From Paraburkholderia sp. (GTDB lineage: Bacteria; Pseudomonadota; Gammaproteobacteria; Burkholderiales; Burkholderiaceae): DNA of 64,000 nt. The stretch is taken from positions 124,001-188,000 of the forward strand of contig SCRN01000040.1 in NCBI GenBank assembly GCA_004322045.1, read 5' to 3'. The notes below the pieces were generated by a model. That model was not told where the DNA came from. It was given only the letters and a program-made list of their open reading frames with translations, and ran no database searches. The position numbers were made by a program, and so were the translations under genes. Below are positions 18,502 to 27,654 of this stretch, piece by piece (position 1 is the stretch's first letter; each line of letters opens with the position of its first letter).

Positions 18502-19653
18502 ATGAGTGAGCCGCAGCATCCGCAATCAGAAGGCATTCAGACGGGCGCGGAACGTCCGGGCGCGGGGGGAAGCGCCGTGCCGCAGACGGCGCCCGGCGCA
18601 ACGTTTGCGCCGCTCGATTCGCTGGCGGCGGTCGGCGCCCGTCTGGCGCAATTGCGGGAAGCGAAAGGCTGGTCCGTCGACGACGTTTCCGCGCGCTTGA
18701 AGGTCTCGCCGAACAAAATGCGTGCGCTCGAGGCGGGCGATATCAGCCAATTGCCCGGCACGACGTTCGCGCTGGGCGTCATTCGCAGCTATGCCAAGAT
18801 GCTCGGTACCGATCCCGAGCCGTTCGCGCAGGCACTGCGACGCGTCAAAGGCGAGAGCGAGCCGGATTTGTCGATGCCCGCGTCGAGGGGCGCCGATCTG
18901 CCGCGCGGGCGGGTTTCGGTCTCGCTCGGGGGCACGCCGAAGCATCGGTCGTGGTGGTGGGGCGTTGCGGCTGGCGTGATCGTTCTCGTTGCACTGGCGA
19001 TGTGGCGTCAGGGCGGCGATTCATCGGCATGGCTCGCGCGCCTGAAGGCGAGTGCGGGCGGGATCGCGGCCAATCCGGGTGGCCCGGCGTCTAGCGCCGT
19101 GGCGTCTGGCACAGCCGTGACGGCGGCGGGCTCGGTCGGCGAGCAGTCGGCCGCTGCGTCGGGCGTCACATCCGTTTCAGAGGCGCAGGCAAGCGGTGCC
19201 GAGATCACTCGGCTCGAGACGACGGACGCAGCCTCTCAGCCGGTCGTCGCTCAGGCGGCGCCGGTGGTATCGGCATCGTCGCCCTCAACGTCGTCGTCCG
19301 CGGCTACGGCGCAGCAGCAAGCCCAGCCGGCGAGCGCCGGCGCGGCCGAGTCGGCGGCTCCGGCACGGCCGGCCTCTCAGGCCGCGGCGCAAGCGCCGGT
19401 GCCGGGGGCGGCGACGCTCGCCGTCAAGGTCACGCAAGACAGTTGGTTCAGCGTGCGCGACAAGAACGGCAAGGAAGTGTTCTCCGGGCTCGTGCACGCG
19501 GGCGACACCAAGGAACTCTCGGGCATGCCGCCGTTCAAGATCACCGCGGGTAACCGCGCCGGGCTGGATTCGATGACGTTCGACGGGCAGAAGGTCGATG
19601 CGGCAAAATTCGGCCCCAATAAGGGCAACGTTGCGCGCTTCACGTTGCCTTGA
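18502..19653 (+). CDS. rodZ: RodZ-like helix-turn-helix membrane protein
   Basis: A 383-residue bitopic protein. A cytosolic helix-turn-helix domain (about 40-115, VGARLAQLREAKGWSVDDVS) is followed by one membrane helix (151-168). A low-complexity Ala/Ser/Gln-rich periplasmic linker and a C-terminal DUF4115 domain (about 305-383, DSWFSVRDKNGKEVFSG) complete it. This is the RodZ architecture; RodZ tethers MreB to the wall-synthesis machinery. Position between rlmN and ispG matches E. coli yfgA (rodZ). The ATG at 18502 was chosen over an open reading from 18409 because of the GAGGATCAGGG upstream. The HTH probably binds MreB rather than DNA, as in E. coli. Confidence 0.88.
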   Translation: MSEPQHPQSEGIQTGAERPGAGGSAVPQTAPGATFAPLDSLAAVGARLAQLREAKGWSVDDVSARLKVSPNKMRALEAGDISQLPGTTFALGVIRSYAKMLGTDPEPFAQALRRVKGESEPDLSMPASRGADLPRGRVSVSLGGTPKHRSWWWGVAAGVIVLVALAMWRQGGDSSAWLARLKASAGGIAANPGGPASSAVASGTAVTAAGSVGEQSAAASGVTSVSEAQASGAEITRLETTDAASQPVVAQAAPVVSASSPSTSSSAATAQQQAQPASAGAAESAAPARPASQAAAQAPVPGAATLAVKVTQDSWFSVRDKNGKEVFSGLVHAGDTKELSGMPPFKITAGNRAGLDSMTFDGQKVDAAKFGPNKGNVARFTLP

Positions 19654-19761
19654 CGGCTTGACGATCGCTTGACGATCGATGGCGGCGGCGGGCGCGCCGC
19701 GGTTCATTTATTCGGGCGCGCAGCGGCGGTCAGCGCCGCGCGCGCAGCACAACCAGGACTC

Positions 19762-21066
19762 ATGGGTCTTTCGATGGCTACCGACAGCAGCAGTCAGATT
19801 TGTTCTTCCGAGCCGGTTTTCGGCGGTCACGCGAAGCGGCGCGCCTCGCACGCGGTCGACGTTCGCTGGGGCGGCCAGCTCGTGACCATTGGCGGCGACG
19901 CCCCCGTGCGCATTCAATCGATGACGAATACGGACACGGCCGACGCCATCGGCACGGCCATCCAAGTCAAAGAACTGGCGCAAGCGGGTTCCGAACTCGT
20001 TCGCATCACGGTGAATACGCCCGAGGCGGCGCAAGCCGTGCCGGCGATCCGCGAGCAACTCGATCGCATGGGGGTTGCCGTGCCGCTGGTGGGCGATTTC
20101 CACTACAACGGCCACTTGTTGCTGCGCGATTACCCGGCGTGCGCCGAGGCGCTGTCGAAGTACCGCATCAATCCCGGCAACGTCGGCCAGGGCGCAAAAC
20201 GCGATACGCAGTTCGCCCAGATGATCGAGGCGGCGATCCGGTACGACAAGCCCGTGCGCATCGGCGTGAATTGGGGCAGCCTCGATCAAGATTTGCTGGC
20301 GCGCATGATGGATGAAAACGCTGCGCGCAGCGAGCCGTGGGAAGCGCAGAGCGTCATGTACGAGGCGTTGATCCAATCGGCGATCGGTTCCGCTGAACGC
20401 GCGGTCGAACTCGGTTTGTCGCGCGGCAAGATCATCCTGTCTTGCAAGGTGAGCGGCGTCCAAGATTTGATTGCCGTGTATCGAGAGCTTGCGCGCCGCT
20501 GCAAATTTGCGCTGCACTTGGGGCTAACCGAGGCCGGTATGGGTTCGAAAGGCATCGTCGCGTCCACGGCGGCCCTCAGTGTGCTGCTGCAGGAAGGCAT
20601 CGGCGATACGATCCGCATCTCGCTCACGCCGGAACCCGGCGCCTCGCGTACGGGCGAAGTCGTCGTCGGCCAGGAAATCTTGCAGACGATGGGCTTGCGT
20701 TCGTTCACGCCGATGGTCATCGCCTGCCCCGGCTGCGGTCGCACGACGAGCACGCTGTTTCAGGAATTGGCGTCCCAAATTCAGAACTACCTGCGTGCGC
20801 AGATGCCCGTGTGGCGCGATCAATATCCTGGCGTCGAGAAGATGCACGTGGCGGTGATGGGTTGCATCGTGAACGGTCCCGGCGAATCCAAACAGGCCAA
20901 TATCGGCATCAGTCTGCCGGGTTCGGGGGAAAATCCCGCGGCGCCGGTTTTCATCGATGGCGAAAAAGTCAAAACGCTGCGCGGCGAGCGCATCGCCGAA
21001 GAATTTCAGCAAATCGTGAGCGATTACGTCGAGCGCCGTTATGGCCGCGCGAGTGTCGCTAACTAA
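19762..21066 (+). CDS. ispG: 4-hydroxy-3-methylbut-2-enyl diphosphate synthase IspG
   Basis: A 434-residue [4Fe-4S] enzyme of the MEP isoprenoid pathway that converts methylerythritol cyclodiphosphate to HMBPP. A TIM-barrel part starts at VDVRWGGQ and [10 protein letters not shown]. The cluster cysteines lie in IACPGCGRT and in GCIVNGPGE near the C-terminus. An insert between the two conserved parts fits the long beta-proteobacterial type. The start is uncertain: ATGs at 19762 and 19774 are both possible. 19762 gives the length I would expect for Burkholderia homologues and has AGGA just upstream. The gene follows rodZ and precedes hisS by 18 bases. Confidence 0.95.
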   Translation: MGLSMATDSSSQICSSEPVFGGHAKRRASHAVDVRWGGQLVTIGGDAPVRIQSMTNTDTADAIGTAIQVKELAQAGSELVRITVNTPEAAQAVPAIREQLDRMGVAVPLVGDFHYNGHLLLRDYPACAEALSKYRINPGNVGQGAKRDTQFAQMIEAAIRYDKPVRIGVNWGSLDQDLLARMMDENAARSEPWEAQSVMYEALIQSAIGSAERAVELGLSRGKIILSCKVSGVQDLIAVYRELARRCKFALHLGLTEAGMGSKGIVASTAALSVLLQEGIGDTIRISLTPEPGASRTGEVVVGQEILQTMGLRSFTPMVIACPGCGRTTSTLFQELASQIQNYLRAQMPVWRDQYPGVEKMHVAVMGCIVNGPGESKQANIGISLPGSGENPAAPVFIDGEKVKTLRGERIAEEFQQIVSDYVERRYGRASVAN

Positions 21067-21084
21067 AAAATCGACCCAACGACG

Positions 21085-22425
21085 ATGACAGAACAGAAGA
21101 GAAAGCTCGAAAAGCTTGCGGGCGTCAAAGGCATGAACGACATCCTGCCGCAGGATGCCGTGTTGTGGGACTTCTTCGAAGCGACGGTCAAGTCGATGCT
21201 GCGCGCATACGGCTATCAAAATATCCGCACGCCGATCGTGGAGCACACGCAACTGTTCACGCGCGGGATCGGCGAAGTCACCGACATCGTCGAGAAGGAG
21301 ATGTACAGCTTCGTCGATTCGCTGAACGGCGAACAGCTGACGCTGCGTCCCGAAAACACGGCGGCGGTCGTGCGCTCGGCCATCGAGCACAACTTGCTCT
21401 ATGACGGTCCGAAGCGGCTTTGGTATGTCGGCCCGATGTTCCGGCACGAGCGGCCTCAGCGCGGGCGCTATCGCCAGTTTCATCAAGTCGGCGTCGAGGC
21501 GCTCGGCTTCAGCGGTCCCGATGCCGACGCCGAAATCATCTTGATGTGCCAGCGGTTGTGGGACGATCTTGGCCTCACCGGCATTCGGCTCGAGATCAAC
21601 TCGCTCGGTCTTGCCGACGAGCGCGCGGCGCATCGCGTTGAGCTGATCGCCTATCTCGAAAAACACGTCGACGCGCTCGACGAGGACGCCAAGCGCCGAC
21701 TTTACACGAACCCGCTGCGCGTGCTGGACACGAAGAACCCCGCCTTGCAGGAAATCGCTAAGAACGCGCCCAAGCTCATCGATTTCCTTGGCGACGCATC
21801 CCGCGCGCACTTCGAGGGTCTGCAACGTCTGCTCAAGGCCAACAACATCCCGTTCTCGATCAATCCGCGGCTCGTGCGCGGTCTCGATTACTACAACTTG
21901 ACGGTGTTCGAGTGGGTGACGGACAAGCTCGGCGCGCAAGGGACCGTTGCCGCCGGCGGCCGTTATGATCCGCTCATCGAGCAACTGGGCGGCAAGCCGA
22001 CGGCCGCGTGCGGCTGGGCAATGGGCGTCGAGCGCATTCTCGAGTTGCTCAAGGAAGAGTCGCTCGTGCCGCAGGAAGAAGGCTGCGACGTGTACGTCGT
22101 CCATCAGGGCGAGAGTGCGCGCGAGCAGGCGTTTATCATCGCGGAGCGGCTGCGCGATACGGGCCTCGACGTCATTCTGCACTGCAGCGCCGACGGCGCG
22201 CAGGCGAGCTTCAAGTCGCAAATGAAGCGTGCCGATGCGAGCGGTGCGGCTTTCGCGGTGATTCTCGGCGAGGACGAAGTGGCGAGCGGGACTGTCGGCG
22301 TCAAGCCGCTGCGCGAGGCGGCCGCCGCGGGCGAAAAGAGCGAGCAGCAGAGCGTGCCGCTCGAAAACTTGACCGAATTTCTAATCAATGCGATGGTTGC
22401 AACCGCCGAAGACGGCGACGACTGA
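21085..22425 (+). CDS. hisS: histidine-tRNA ligase
   Basis: A 446-residue class II aminoacyl-tRNA synthetase that charges tRNA-His. Motif 1 is in the first 60 residues ([12 protein letters not shown]). Motif 2 is [19 protein letters not shown]. The histidine-specific motifs LVRGLDYYN and TVAAGGRYD are intact, and an anticodon-binding domain occupies about 345-430. Length is 22 residues over E. coli HisS. A catalytically inert paralogue, HisZ, is encoded 8 kb downstream. The ATG follows ACGACG, 18 bases after ispG, so the two genes very likely share a transcript. Confidence 0.98.
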   Translation: MTEQKRKLEKLAGVKGMNDILPQDAVLWDFFEATVKSMLRAYGYQNIRTPIVEHTQLFTRGIGEVTDIVEKEMYSFVDSLNGEQLTLRPENTAAVVRSAIEHNLLYDGPKRLWYVGPMFRHERPQRGRYRQFHQVGVEALGFSGPDADAEIILMCQRLWDDLGLTGIRLEINSLGLADERAAHRVELIAYLEKHVDALDEDAKRRLYTNPLRVLDTKNPALQEIAKNAPKLIDFLGDASRAHFEGLQRLLKANNIPFSINPRLVRGLDYYNLTVFEWVTDKLGAQGTVAAGGRYDPLIEQLGGKPTAACGWAMGVERILELLKEESLVPQEEGCDVYVVHQGESAREQAFIIAERLRDTGLDVILHCSADGAQASFKSQMKRADASGAAFAVILGEDEVASGTVGVKPLREAAAAGEKSEQQSVPLENLTEFLINAMVATAEDGDD

Positions 22426-22482
22426 CGCAACTGTTGCCGCTCATGACAAGATCGGCGCGAGACAAGAAGGAATCGCTTAGCG

Positions 22483-23112
22483 ATGAGTTATCACGACGAA
22501 CAAGAATCGATTGAGAGTTTCAAGGCATGGTGGGCGCAATGGGGTGATGCGACCACCTGGATTGTCCTCGTAGCGCTGGTCGCGGCGGCGGCATGGAACG
22601 GTTGGAATTTCTGGCAGCGCCGTCAGGCTACGCAAGCCGCCGTGCTCTATGAGCAAGTGCAGCAAGCAGTGTCGTCGAAGGACAAAGCGGCTGTCGCGCG
22701 CGACGCCGGAGATATGGAGTCGCGTTATGGCGGCACGGCGTATGGCCAAATGACGGCGTTGGCGGCCGCCAAGGCGCTGTACGAAGCGGGCGACGCAGCG
22801 GGCGCGAAAGCGCAACTGCAGTGGGCCGTCGACCACGCCAAGGACGACGAGTACAAAGAAGTCGCGAAGCTGCGCCTTGCGGCGCTTCTGCTGGATGAGA
22901 AGGCATACGATGCCGGTCTCGCGTTGCTCTCCGGCACCCCGCCCCAAGGCTTCGAGGGCGCGGTGGCGGACCGCCGCGGCGATCTGCTGGCGGCCGCGGG
23001 AAAACGTGCCGACGCGCGTGGCGCGTACCAGCTCGCGCTGTCGTCGCTCGGCAAGAGCGATACATCGGCGCGGCAGCTCATCCAATTCAAGCTCGATGCG
23101 CTCGGCGGCTAA
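22483..23112 (+). CDS. yfgM: YfgM-type TPR membrane protein
   Basis: A 209-residue bitopic inner-membrane protein. A short cytosolic N-terminus (SIESFKAWWAQWGD) is followed by one membrane helix (about 25-43) and a periplasmic domain made of degenerate tetratricopeptide repeats (about 50-205). In E. coli YfgM associates with the SecYEG translocon and the chaperone PpiD. Position between hisS and bamB is the same here and in E. coli, which supports the assignment. AAGGAA precedes the ATG by about 13 bases, a somewhat distant spacing. Confidence 0.9.
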   Translation: MSYHDEQESIESFKAWWAQWGDATTWIVLVALVAAAAWNGWNFWQRRQATQAAVLYEQVQQAVSSKDKAAVARDAGDMESRYGGTAYGQMTALAAAKALYEAGDAAGAKAQLQWAVDHAKDDEYKEVAKLRLAALLLDEKAYDAGLALLSGTPPQGFEGAVADRRGDLLAAAGKRADARGAYQLALSSLGKSDTSARQLIQFKLDALGG

Positions 23113-23175
23113 GCCGCGCCCGTACCGACCCAGCCGGCTCAACCTGAACAACTTTTGACGAAGCTTCGCTCACCG

Positions 23176-24321
23176 ATGAATTTGCTGAAACGTATCGCCG
23201 TGCCCATCGCTTGCGCGATGACCGTCCTCGCGATGACGGCTTGCTCGTCCACCAAGGACGAACGCCGCAATCCGGTGCCGCTCACCGAGTTCAAGCCTGT
23301 CTTCAACGTCGAGCGGGCCTGGAAGGCAAGCCTCGGTAAGGCGGGGCGTTACTTCTTCTCGCCGGTCGTCGTCGGCGAAGCCGTTTATGCGGCCGGCTCG
23401 AACGGCACCGTCGCGAAGATCGATGGCAAGACGGGGCAAGACATTTGGCGCACCAAGCTGCATACGGATTTGACGGCAGGGGTGGGCAGCGACGGCACGT
23501 ACACGGCGGTCGGCGCGGAAAAAGGCGGCGTCGACGTCATCGACTCGGACGGCAAGCTGCTTTGGAAGACTTCGGTGCCCGGCGAGATCGTTTCGCCGCC
23601 GCTTGTGGGCAACGGCTATGTGATCGTGCGCACGATCGACGGTCAAATCAGCGCGTTCAACGCGTCTACCGGCGAATTGCGCTGGCAGTATCGCAACCGC
23701 GCGGTGCCGCTGAACCTGCGCGTCTCGGCCGGGATGGCCTTCGCCGGGCAGGTGGCGGTGCTGGCGGGTTTCCCGGGCGGCTCGCTCGCCGCGATCAATT
23801 TGAAGACAGGGGATGACTACTGGCAGGCGCCCGTGTCGTTCCCGAAGGGTGTGACCGAAGTCGAGCGCATCAACGACGTGACGGGCGCGCCTACGCTGGT
23901 CGGCGCGCAAGCTTGCGCGGTCACGTTCCAAGGCCGCTTGAGCTGCTTCGATGCGAACAACGGCCAGCCCGTGTGGGAGAAGCCGTTTTCGGGCATCAGC
24001 GGCTTGGCCGAAGACAGCAAAGCGGTGGTCGCACCCGACGACTGGTCGGTGCTGCATGCGTTCGATGTGACGACGGGCAATCCGCTTTGGAAGAACGATA
24101 AGCTCAAAAATCGCGACTTGAGCGCGCCGTACTTGCTGGGCCCGAACGTGGTGGTCGGCGATTATCAGGGCTACGTCCACTTCCTCTCGCGGGACGACGG
24201 CTCGCTCCTCGCCCGCACGAAGACGGACGGCAGTGCGATCACGGCCGCGCCCGTAGCGGTGGACAATACGCTTATCGTGCAAACGCACGACGGCGATCTG
24301 TACGGGTTCGTGTCGCGCTGA
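23176..24321 (+). CDS. bamB: outer membrane assembly lipoprotein BamB
   Basis: A 381-residue lipoprotein of the BAM complex, which inserts beta-barrel proteins into the outer membrane. A signal peptide ends in the lipobox MTAC with lipidated C23. The rest is an eight-bladed PQQ-type beta-propeller, with repeats such as VYAAGSNGTVAKIDGKTGQ and VSAFNASTGELRW-like blades. A TTG at 23155 is open upstream, but the ATG at 23176 gives the usual MNLLKR opening and was chosen. No strong ribosome site is seen. yfgM upstream and der downstream match E. coli order. bamD lies 18 kb away in the same window. Confidence 0.95.
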   Translation: MNLLKRIAVPIACAMTVLAMTACSSTKDERRNPVPLTEFKPVFNVERAWKASLGKAGRYFFSPVVVGEAVYAAGSNGTVAKIDGKTGQDIWRTKLHTDLTAGVGSDGTYTAVGAEKGGVDVIDSDGKLLWKTSVPGEIVSPPLVGNGYVIVRTIDGQISAFNASTGELRWQYRNRAVPLNLRVSAGMAFAGQVAVLAGFPGGSLAAINLKTGDDYWQAPVSFPKGVTEVERINDVTGAPTLVGAQACAVTFQGRLSCFDANNGQPVWEKPFSGISGLAEDSKAVVAPDDWSVLHAFDVTTGNPLWKNDKLKNRDLSAPYLLGPNVVVGDYQGYVHFLSRDDGSLLARTKTDGSAITAAPVAVDNTLIVQTHDGDLYGFVSR

Positions 24322-24353
24322 GCGCGGCCGTCTCGTCCAATAGCCCATAGCGA

Positions 24354-24379
24354 CTGCGGGCCGGCTCAGCCGGCCGCAG
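24354..24379 (+). terminator. GC-rich hairpin after bamB
   Basis: CTGCGGGCCGGC and GCCGGCCGCAG pair with one bulged base around a TCA loop, 33 bases past the bamB stop. Only a short CTGTTT follows, so this is a weak terminator candidate. Confidence 0.45.
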
Positions 24380-24630
24380 CTGTTTCATGTGCCGGCGCGC
24401 AGAGTGCGCGGCCGGCGAATTGATACGCGGCGGTTTTCGCCCCGTTGTATCGTGATGATTTTAAGCGGCCATCGCGCACACCCGCTCGTGCAGCCGGCGG
24501 CGCGTACGGTCACCGGCGCGCCGTGCCAGCTCGCATCGCTTGCTGCTGCGCATTGAAACCCGGTTGCTCCCGTGGCTTGTCGCTTTGACGAGCCAATGCC
24601 GCGGCGCGAGCTCCATTTAGGCAACAACAG
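24380..24630 (+). other. bamB-der spacer with a second GC-rich hairpin
   Basis: The bamB-der gap is about 310 bases. Besides the hairpin at 24354 it holds a second one at 24391-24416 (GCCGGCGCGC / GCGC-G-GCCGGC). No gene and no clear promoter are visible; der may have its own promoter here, since both hairpins lie in the first third. Confidence 0.4.
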
Positions 24631-25968
24631 ATGAAACCCGTTATAGCCCTCGTCGGGCGCCCCAATGTGGGGAAATCCACGTTGTTCAACCGCCTCACGC
24701 GTTCGCGCGATGCACTCGTCGCCGATCTGCCCGGCTTGACGCGCGATCGCCATTACGGCGAAGGGCGCGTCGGCGAGCGCCCCTATCTCGTCGTCGATAC
24801 GGGCGGTTTCGAGCCGGTTGCGAAGGACGGCATCCTGCACGCCATGGCGCTGCAGACGCGCCAAGCGGTGGAGGAATCGGACGTCGTCGTCTTCATCGTC
24901 GATGGCCGCAACGGACTGGCCCCGCAGGACAAGGCAATCGCCGATTACCTGCGCAAGACCGGGCGGCCGATCATGCTCGTCGTCAACAAGGCGGAGGGCA
25001 TGAAATACACGGCAGTGGCGTCCGACTTTTACGAGCTTGGTCTCGGCGATCCGCGAGCGATCTCGGCCGCGCACGGCGATGGCGTCACGGAAATGATCAA
25101 CGACGCGCTCGAAGTCGCGTATGCCGGGCATCCCGAAGAAGAGCCTGAGCCGAGCGATGGGCGTGGCATCAAGATCGCGATCGTCGGGCGGCCGAACGTC
25201 GGCAAATCCACACTCGTGAACACGCTCATCGGCGAGGACCGCGTCATCGCCTTCGACATGCCCGGCACGACGCGCGATTCGATCTATGTCGATTTCGAGC
25301 GCCAGGGGAAGAAGTACACGCTCATCGATACGGCCGGCTTGCGCCGTCGCGGCAAAGTGTTCGAAGCGATCGAGAAATTCTCGGTGGTCAAGACCCTGCA
25401 ATCGATCGCCGATGCCAACGTCGTCATACTGCTGCTCGACGCGCGCCAGGACATCTCGGAACAGGACGCGCACATCGCCGGGTTCGTGGTCGAGCAAGGC
25501 CGTGCGTTGGTTGTGGGCGTCAACAAGTGGGACGGGCTCGATCCCCACGTGCGCGAACGCACCAAAGCGGACATGACGCGCAAGCTGAAATTTCTCGAAT
25601 TCGCGAAATTCCACTTTATCTCGGCCACCGAGAAGACGGGGATCGGCCCGCTCATGCGTTCGGTCAACGACGCCTACGCTGCCGCGATGGCCAAACTGCC
25701 GACGCCCAAGCTCACGCGCGCGTTGATCGAGGCCGTCGAATTCCAGCAGCCGCGCCGTCGCGGCCCCGTGCGCCCGAAACTGCGCTACGCCCATCAGGGC
25801 GGCCAAAACCCGCCGATCATCGTCATCCACGGCAACGCGCTCGACGCGGTAACGGAGACCTACAAGCGCTATCTCGAGAACCGTTTCCGCGAAACTTTCT
25901 CGCTGACAGGAACTCCATTGCGCATAGAGTTTCGCTCGTCGACGAATCCGTACGCGGACAAGGGCTGA
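24631..25968 (+). CDS. der: ribosome biogenesis GTPase Der (EngA)
   Basis: A 445-residue essential GTPase with two tandem G domains that acts in 50S subunit assembly. Domain 1 has G1 GRPNVGKS at 9-16, G3 DTGGF and G4 NKAEG (NKxD-like). Domain 2 has a second GRPNVGKS near residue 186, [10 protein letters not shown] and NKWD. The C-terminal KH-like domain (about 355-440) ends with [13 protein letters not shown], typical of Der. Length is close to the family's. The start follows AGGCAACAACAG. No partner overlaps it. hfq follows after 143 bases. Confidence 0.97.
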   Translation: MKPVIALVGRPNVGKSTLFNRLTRSRDALVADLPGLTRDRHYGEGRVGERPYLVVDTGGFEPVAKDGILHAMALQTRQAVEESDVVVFIVDGRNGLAPQDKAIADYLRKTGRPIMLVVNKAEGMKYTAVASDFYELGLGDPRAISAAHGDGVTEMINDALEVAYAGHPEEEPEPSDGRGIKIAIVGRPNVGKSTLVNTLIGEDRVIAFDMPGTTRDSIYVDFERQGKKYTLIDTAGLRRRGKVFEAIEKFSVVKTLQSIADANVVILLLDARQDISEQDAHIAGFVVEQGRALVVGVNKWDGLDPHVRERTKADMTRKLKFLEFAKFHFISATEKTGIGPLMRSVNDAYAAAMAKLPTPKLTRALIEAVEFQQPRRRGPVRPKLRYAHQGGQNPPIIVIHGNALDAVTETYKRYLENRFRETFSLTGTPLRIEFRSSTNPYADKG

Positions 25969-26030
25969 TTCCCGTGTTCGGCGGGGTCGGCCGGATGGCC
26001 TAGCGGCCCCGTGCGGCAACGAAAATCGGC

Positions 26031-26036
26031 TATAGT
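26031..26036 (+). promoter_or_regulatory. candidate -10 element for hfq
   Basis: TATAGT lies 76 bases before the hfq ATG. The -35 position has no recognisable match, so confidence is low. Confidence 0.3.
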
Positions 26037-26111
26037 GTAGCGATTGGTGGCGGATTTCTTTTTCTTCGTCCCAATCTGGATCCAACCTGCAAAAAAATGA
26101 CGGAGTTTGCT

Positions 26112-26348
26112 ATGAGCAACAAAGGGCAATTGTTACAAGACCCGTTTCTGAACGCACTGCGCAAAGAGCACGTGCCGGTTTCCATCTATTTGGTCAACGG
26201 CATCAAGCTGCAAGGGAACATCGAATCGTTCGACCAGTACGTCGTGTTGCTCCGTAACACTGTGACCCAGATGGTTTACAAGCACGCCATTTCGACCGTG
26301 GTGCCGGCCCGTCCGGTCAATTTCCACCCTGATTCGGAAACGGCCTAA
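26112..26348 (+). CDS. hfq: RNA chaperone Hfq
   Basis: A 78-residue Sm-like protein forming a hexameric ring that pairs small RNAs with mRNAs. The Sm1 motif ([17 protein letters not shown]) and Sm2 motif ([11 protein letters not shown]) are intact, and the N-terminal [11 protein letters not shown] helix is standard. The C-terminal tail after residue 68 is short, as in other beta-proteobacteria, unlike the 102-aa E. coli protein. An in-frame ATG at 26097 exists, but the one at 26112 follows GGAG at good spacing and gives the canonical MSNKGQ start. It is upstream of hflX, as in E. coli (hfq-hflX-hflK-hflC). Confidence 0.98.
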   Translation: MSNKGQLLQDPFLNALRKEHVPVSIYLVNGIKLQGNIESFDQYVVLLRNTVTQMVYKHAISTVVPARPVNFHPDSETA

Positions 26349-26357
26349 ATTCATCCC

Positions 26358-26403
26358 AGCGGCCGGCACGGCGCCGACTCATCGGCGCGCTGTGCCGGCC
26401 GCT
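26358..26403 (+). terminator. strong hairpin between hfq and hflX
   Basis: Outer arms 26358-26369 and 26392-26403 form a perfect 12-bp stem. Inside it GGCGCCGA and TCGGCGC add about 7 more pairs around a short loop. TCTCATTT follows. It probably reduces read-through from abundant hfq mRNA into hflX, which starts only 23 bases further on. Confidence 0.6.
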
Positions 26404-26425
26404 TCTCATTTAGACGCTCATCAAT

Positions 26426-27622
26426 TTGATCAACGCAGCGCTAGTCGGCATCGATTTCGGCAAGATCGACTTCGAAGCCAGCCTCGAAGAACTCAGCTTG
26501 CTCGCGCAAAGCGCGGGCGCCCATCCCGCCGTGACACTGACAGGGCGCCGTTCCAGCCCCGATGCCGCCTTGTTCGTCGGCAGCGGCAAAGCCGAGGAAT
26601 TGCGCCTCGCGTGCGAGGCCAACGAGGTGGAGATCGTTATCTTCAACCACGCATTGGCTCCGGCGCAGCAGCGCAATTTGGAGCGGGCGCTTAACCGGCG
26701 CGTCATCGATCGCACGAGTCTGATTCTCGACATCTTTGCGCAGCGGGCGCGCAGCCACGAAGGCAAGCTGCAAGTCGAATTGGCGCAATTGCAGTACATG
26801 GCCACGCGGCTCGTGCGCGCTTGGACTCACTTGGAGCGCCAAAAAGGCGGTATCGGCCTGCGCGGCCCGGGCGAGACGCAGCTTGAGACCGACCGCCGCC
26901 TGATCGGCGAGCGGATCAAGATGCTCAAAGTGCGGCTCGACAAGCTGCGGCGCCAGCACGGCACGCAGCGGCGACAGCGCGCCCGCAATCGCGCCATGTC
27001 CGTCTCGCTCGTCGGCTATACCAACGCCGGTAAGTCGACGCTGTTCAATGCGCTGACGAAAGCGCAAGCCTATGCGGCCGATCAACTGTTCGCGACGCTC
27101 GACACGACATCGCGCCGCCTCTACCTTGGCGACGAGGCGGGGCAAGTGATCATTTCCGATACGGTCGGCTTTATTCGCGAGTTGCCGCACCAACTGGTGG
27201 CGGCATTTCGTGCGACCCTCGAAGAGACGATTCACGCCGATTTGCTGCTGCATGTCGTCGACGCATCGAGCGCCGTGCGTCTCGACCAAATCGATCAAGT
27301 CAATGAAGTCCTTCAGGAGATCGGGGCGCATACGGTGCGGCAAATTCTCGTCTTCAACAAGATCGACGCGGTGCCGGAATTGGCGGCCCGTGGCGAGGCG
27401 GTCGAGCGAGATGAGTATGGTAATATCTCGCGCGTCTTTTTGAGCGCGCGCACGGGGCAGGGTTTAGATACGCTGCGCGCCGCCATTGCCGAAATCGCCA
27501 CCTCAGAACATCTCCCAGATAGCGGGCGAGCGCAGCCGGAGGAAGCACTGCCGGGGCATGAGCGCGAAGACTTCGACGCGTCTGCGTCGGGCGCGCGGCC
27601 ATGGCGCTCCGATTTGCATTGA
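26426..27622 (+). CDS. hflX: ribosome-associated GTPase HflX
   Basis: A 398-residue GTPase that splits or rescues stalled ribosomes. The N-terminal HflX domain contains GSGKAEEL and the glycine-rich GGIGLRGPGETQLETDRR. The G domain has G1 GYTNAGKST near residue 198, DTVGFI (G3) and NKID (G4). The frame begins with TTG at 26426 (reading LINAALVGIDFGK). No ATG occurs until residue 124 (MATRLV), so TTG is the likely start. A Pro/Glu/Asp-rich tail of about 40 residues follows the G domain. hflK starts 33 bases downstream. Confidence 0.93.
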   Translation: MINAALVGIDFGKIDFEASLEELSLLAQSAGAHPAVTLTGRRSSPDAALFVGSGKAEELRLACEANEVEIVIFNHALAPAQQRNLERALNRRVIDRTSLILDIFAQRARSHEGKLQVELAQLQYMATRLVRAWTHLERQKGGIGLRGPGETQLETDRRLIGERIKMLKVRLDKLRRQHGTQRRQRARNRAMSVSLVGYTNAGKSTLFNALTKAQAYAADQLFATLDTTSRRLYLGDEAGQVIISDTVGFIRELPHQLVAAFRATLEETIHADLLLHVVDASSAVRLDQIDQVNEVLQEIGAHTVRQILVFNKIDAVPELAARGEAVERDEYGNISRVFLSARTGQGLDTLRAAIAEIATSEHLPDSGRAQPEEALPGHEREDFDASASGARPWRSDLH

Positions 27623-27654
27623 CCGGCTCTCCCAACTCGAGCGAAAGAACACAG

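Noticed and set aside
20524-22221. 565-codon minus-strand frame across ispG and hisS
   Set aside because: Antisense to two certain genes, spans both and their gap, and shows no motif. Third-position GC bias explains the long frame.
24385-26085. 566-codon minus-strand frame opposite der
   Set aside because: It has no family features and runs through an intergenic hairpin region at one end; der on the plus strand has all GTPase motifs.
24354-26403. dispersed palindrome family (GCCGGC-cored hairpins at several gene ends)
   Set aside because: The hairpins after bamB, hfq and serB share only the GCCGGC core and GC-richness. Flanking arms differ, so I do not call a repeat family.
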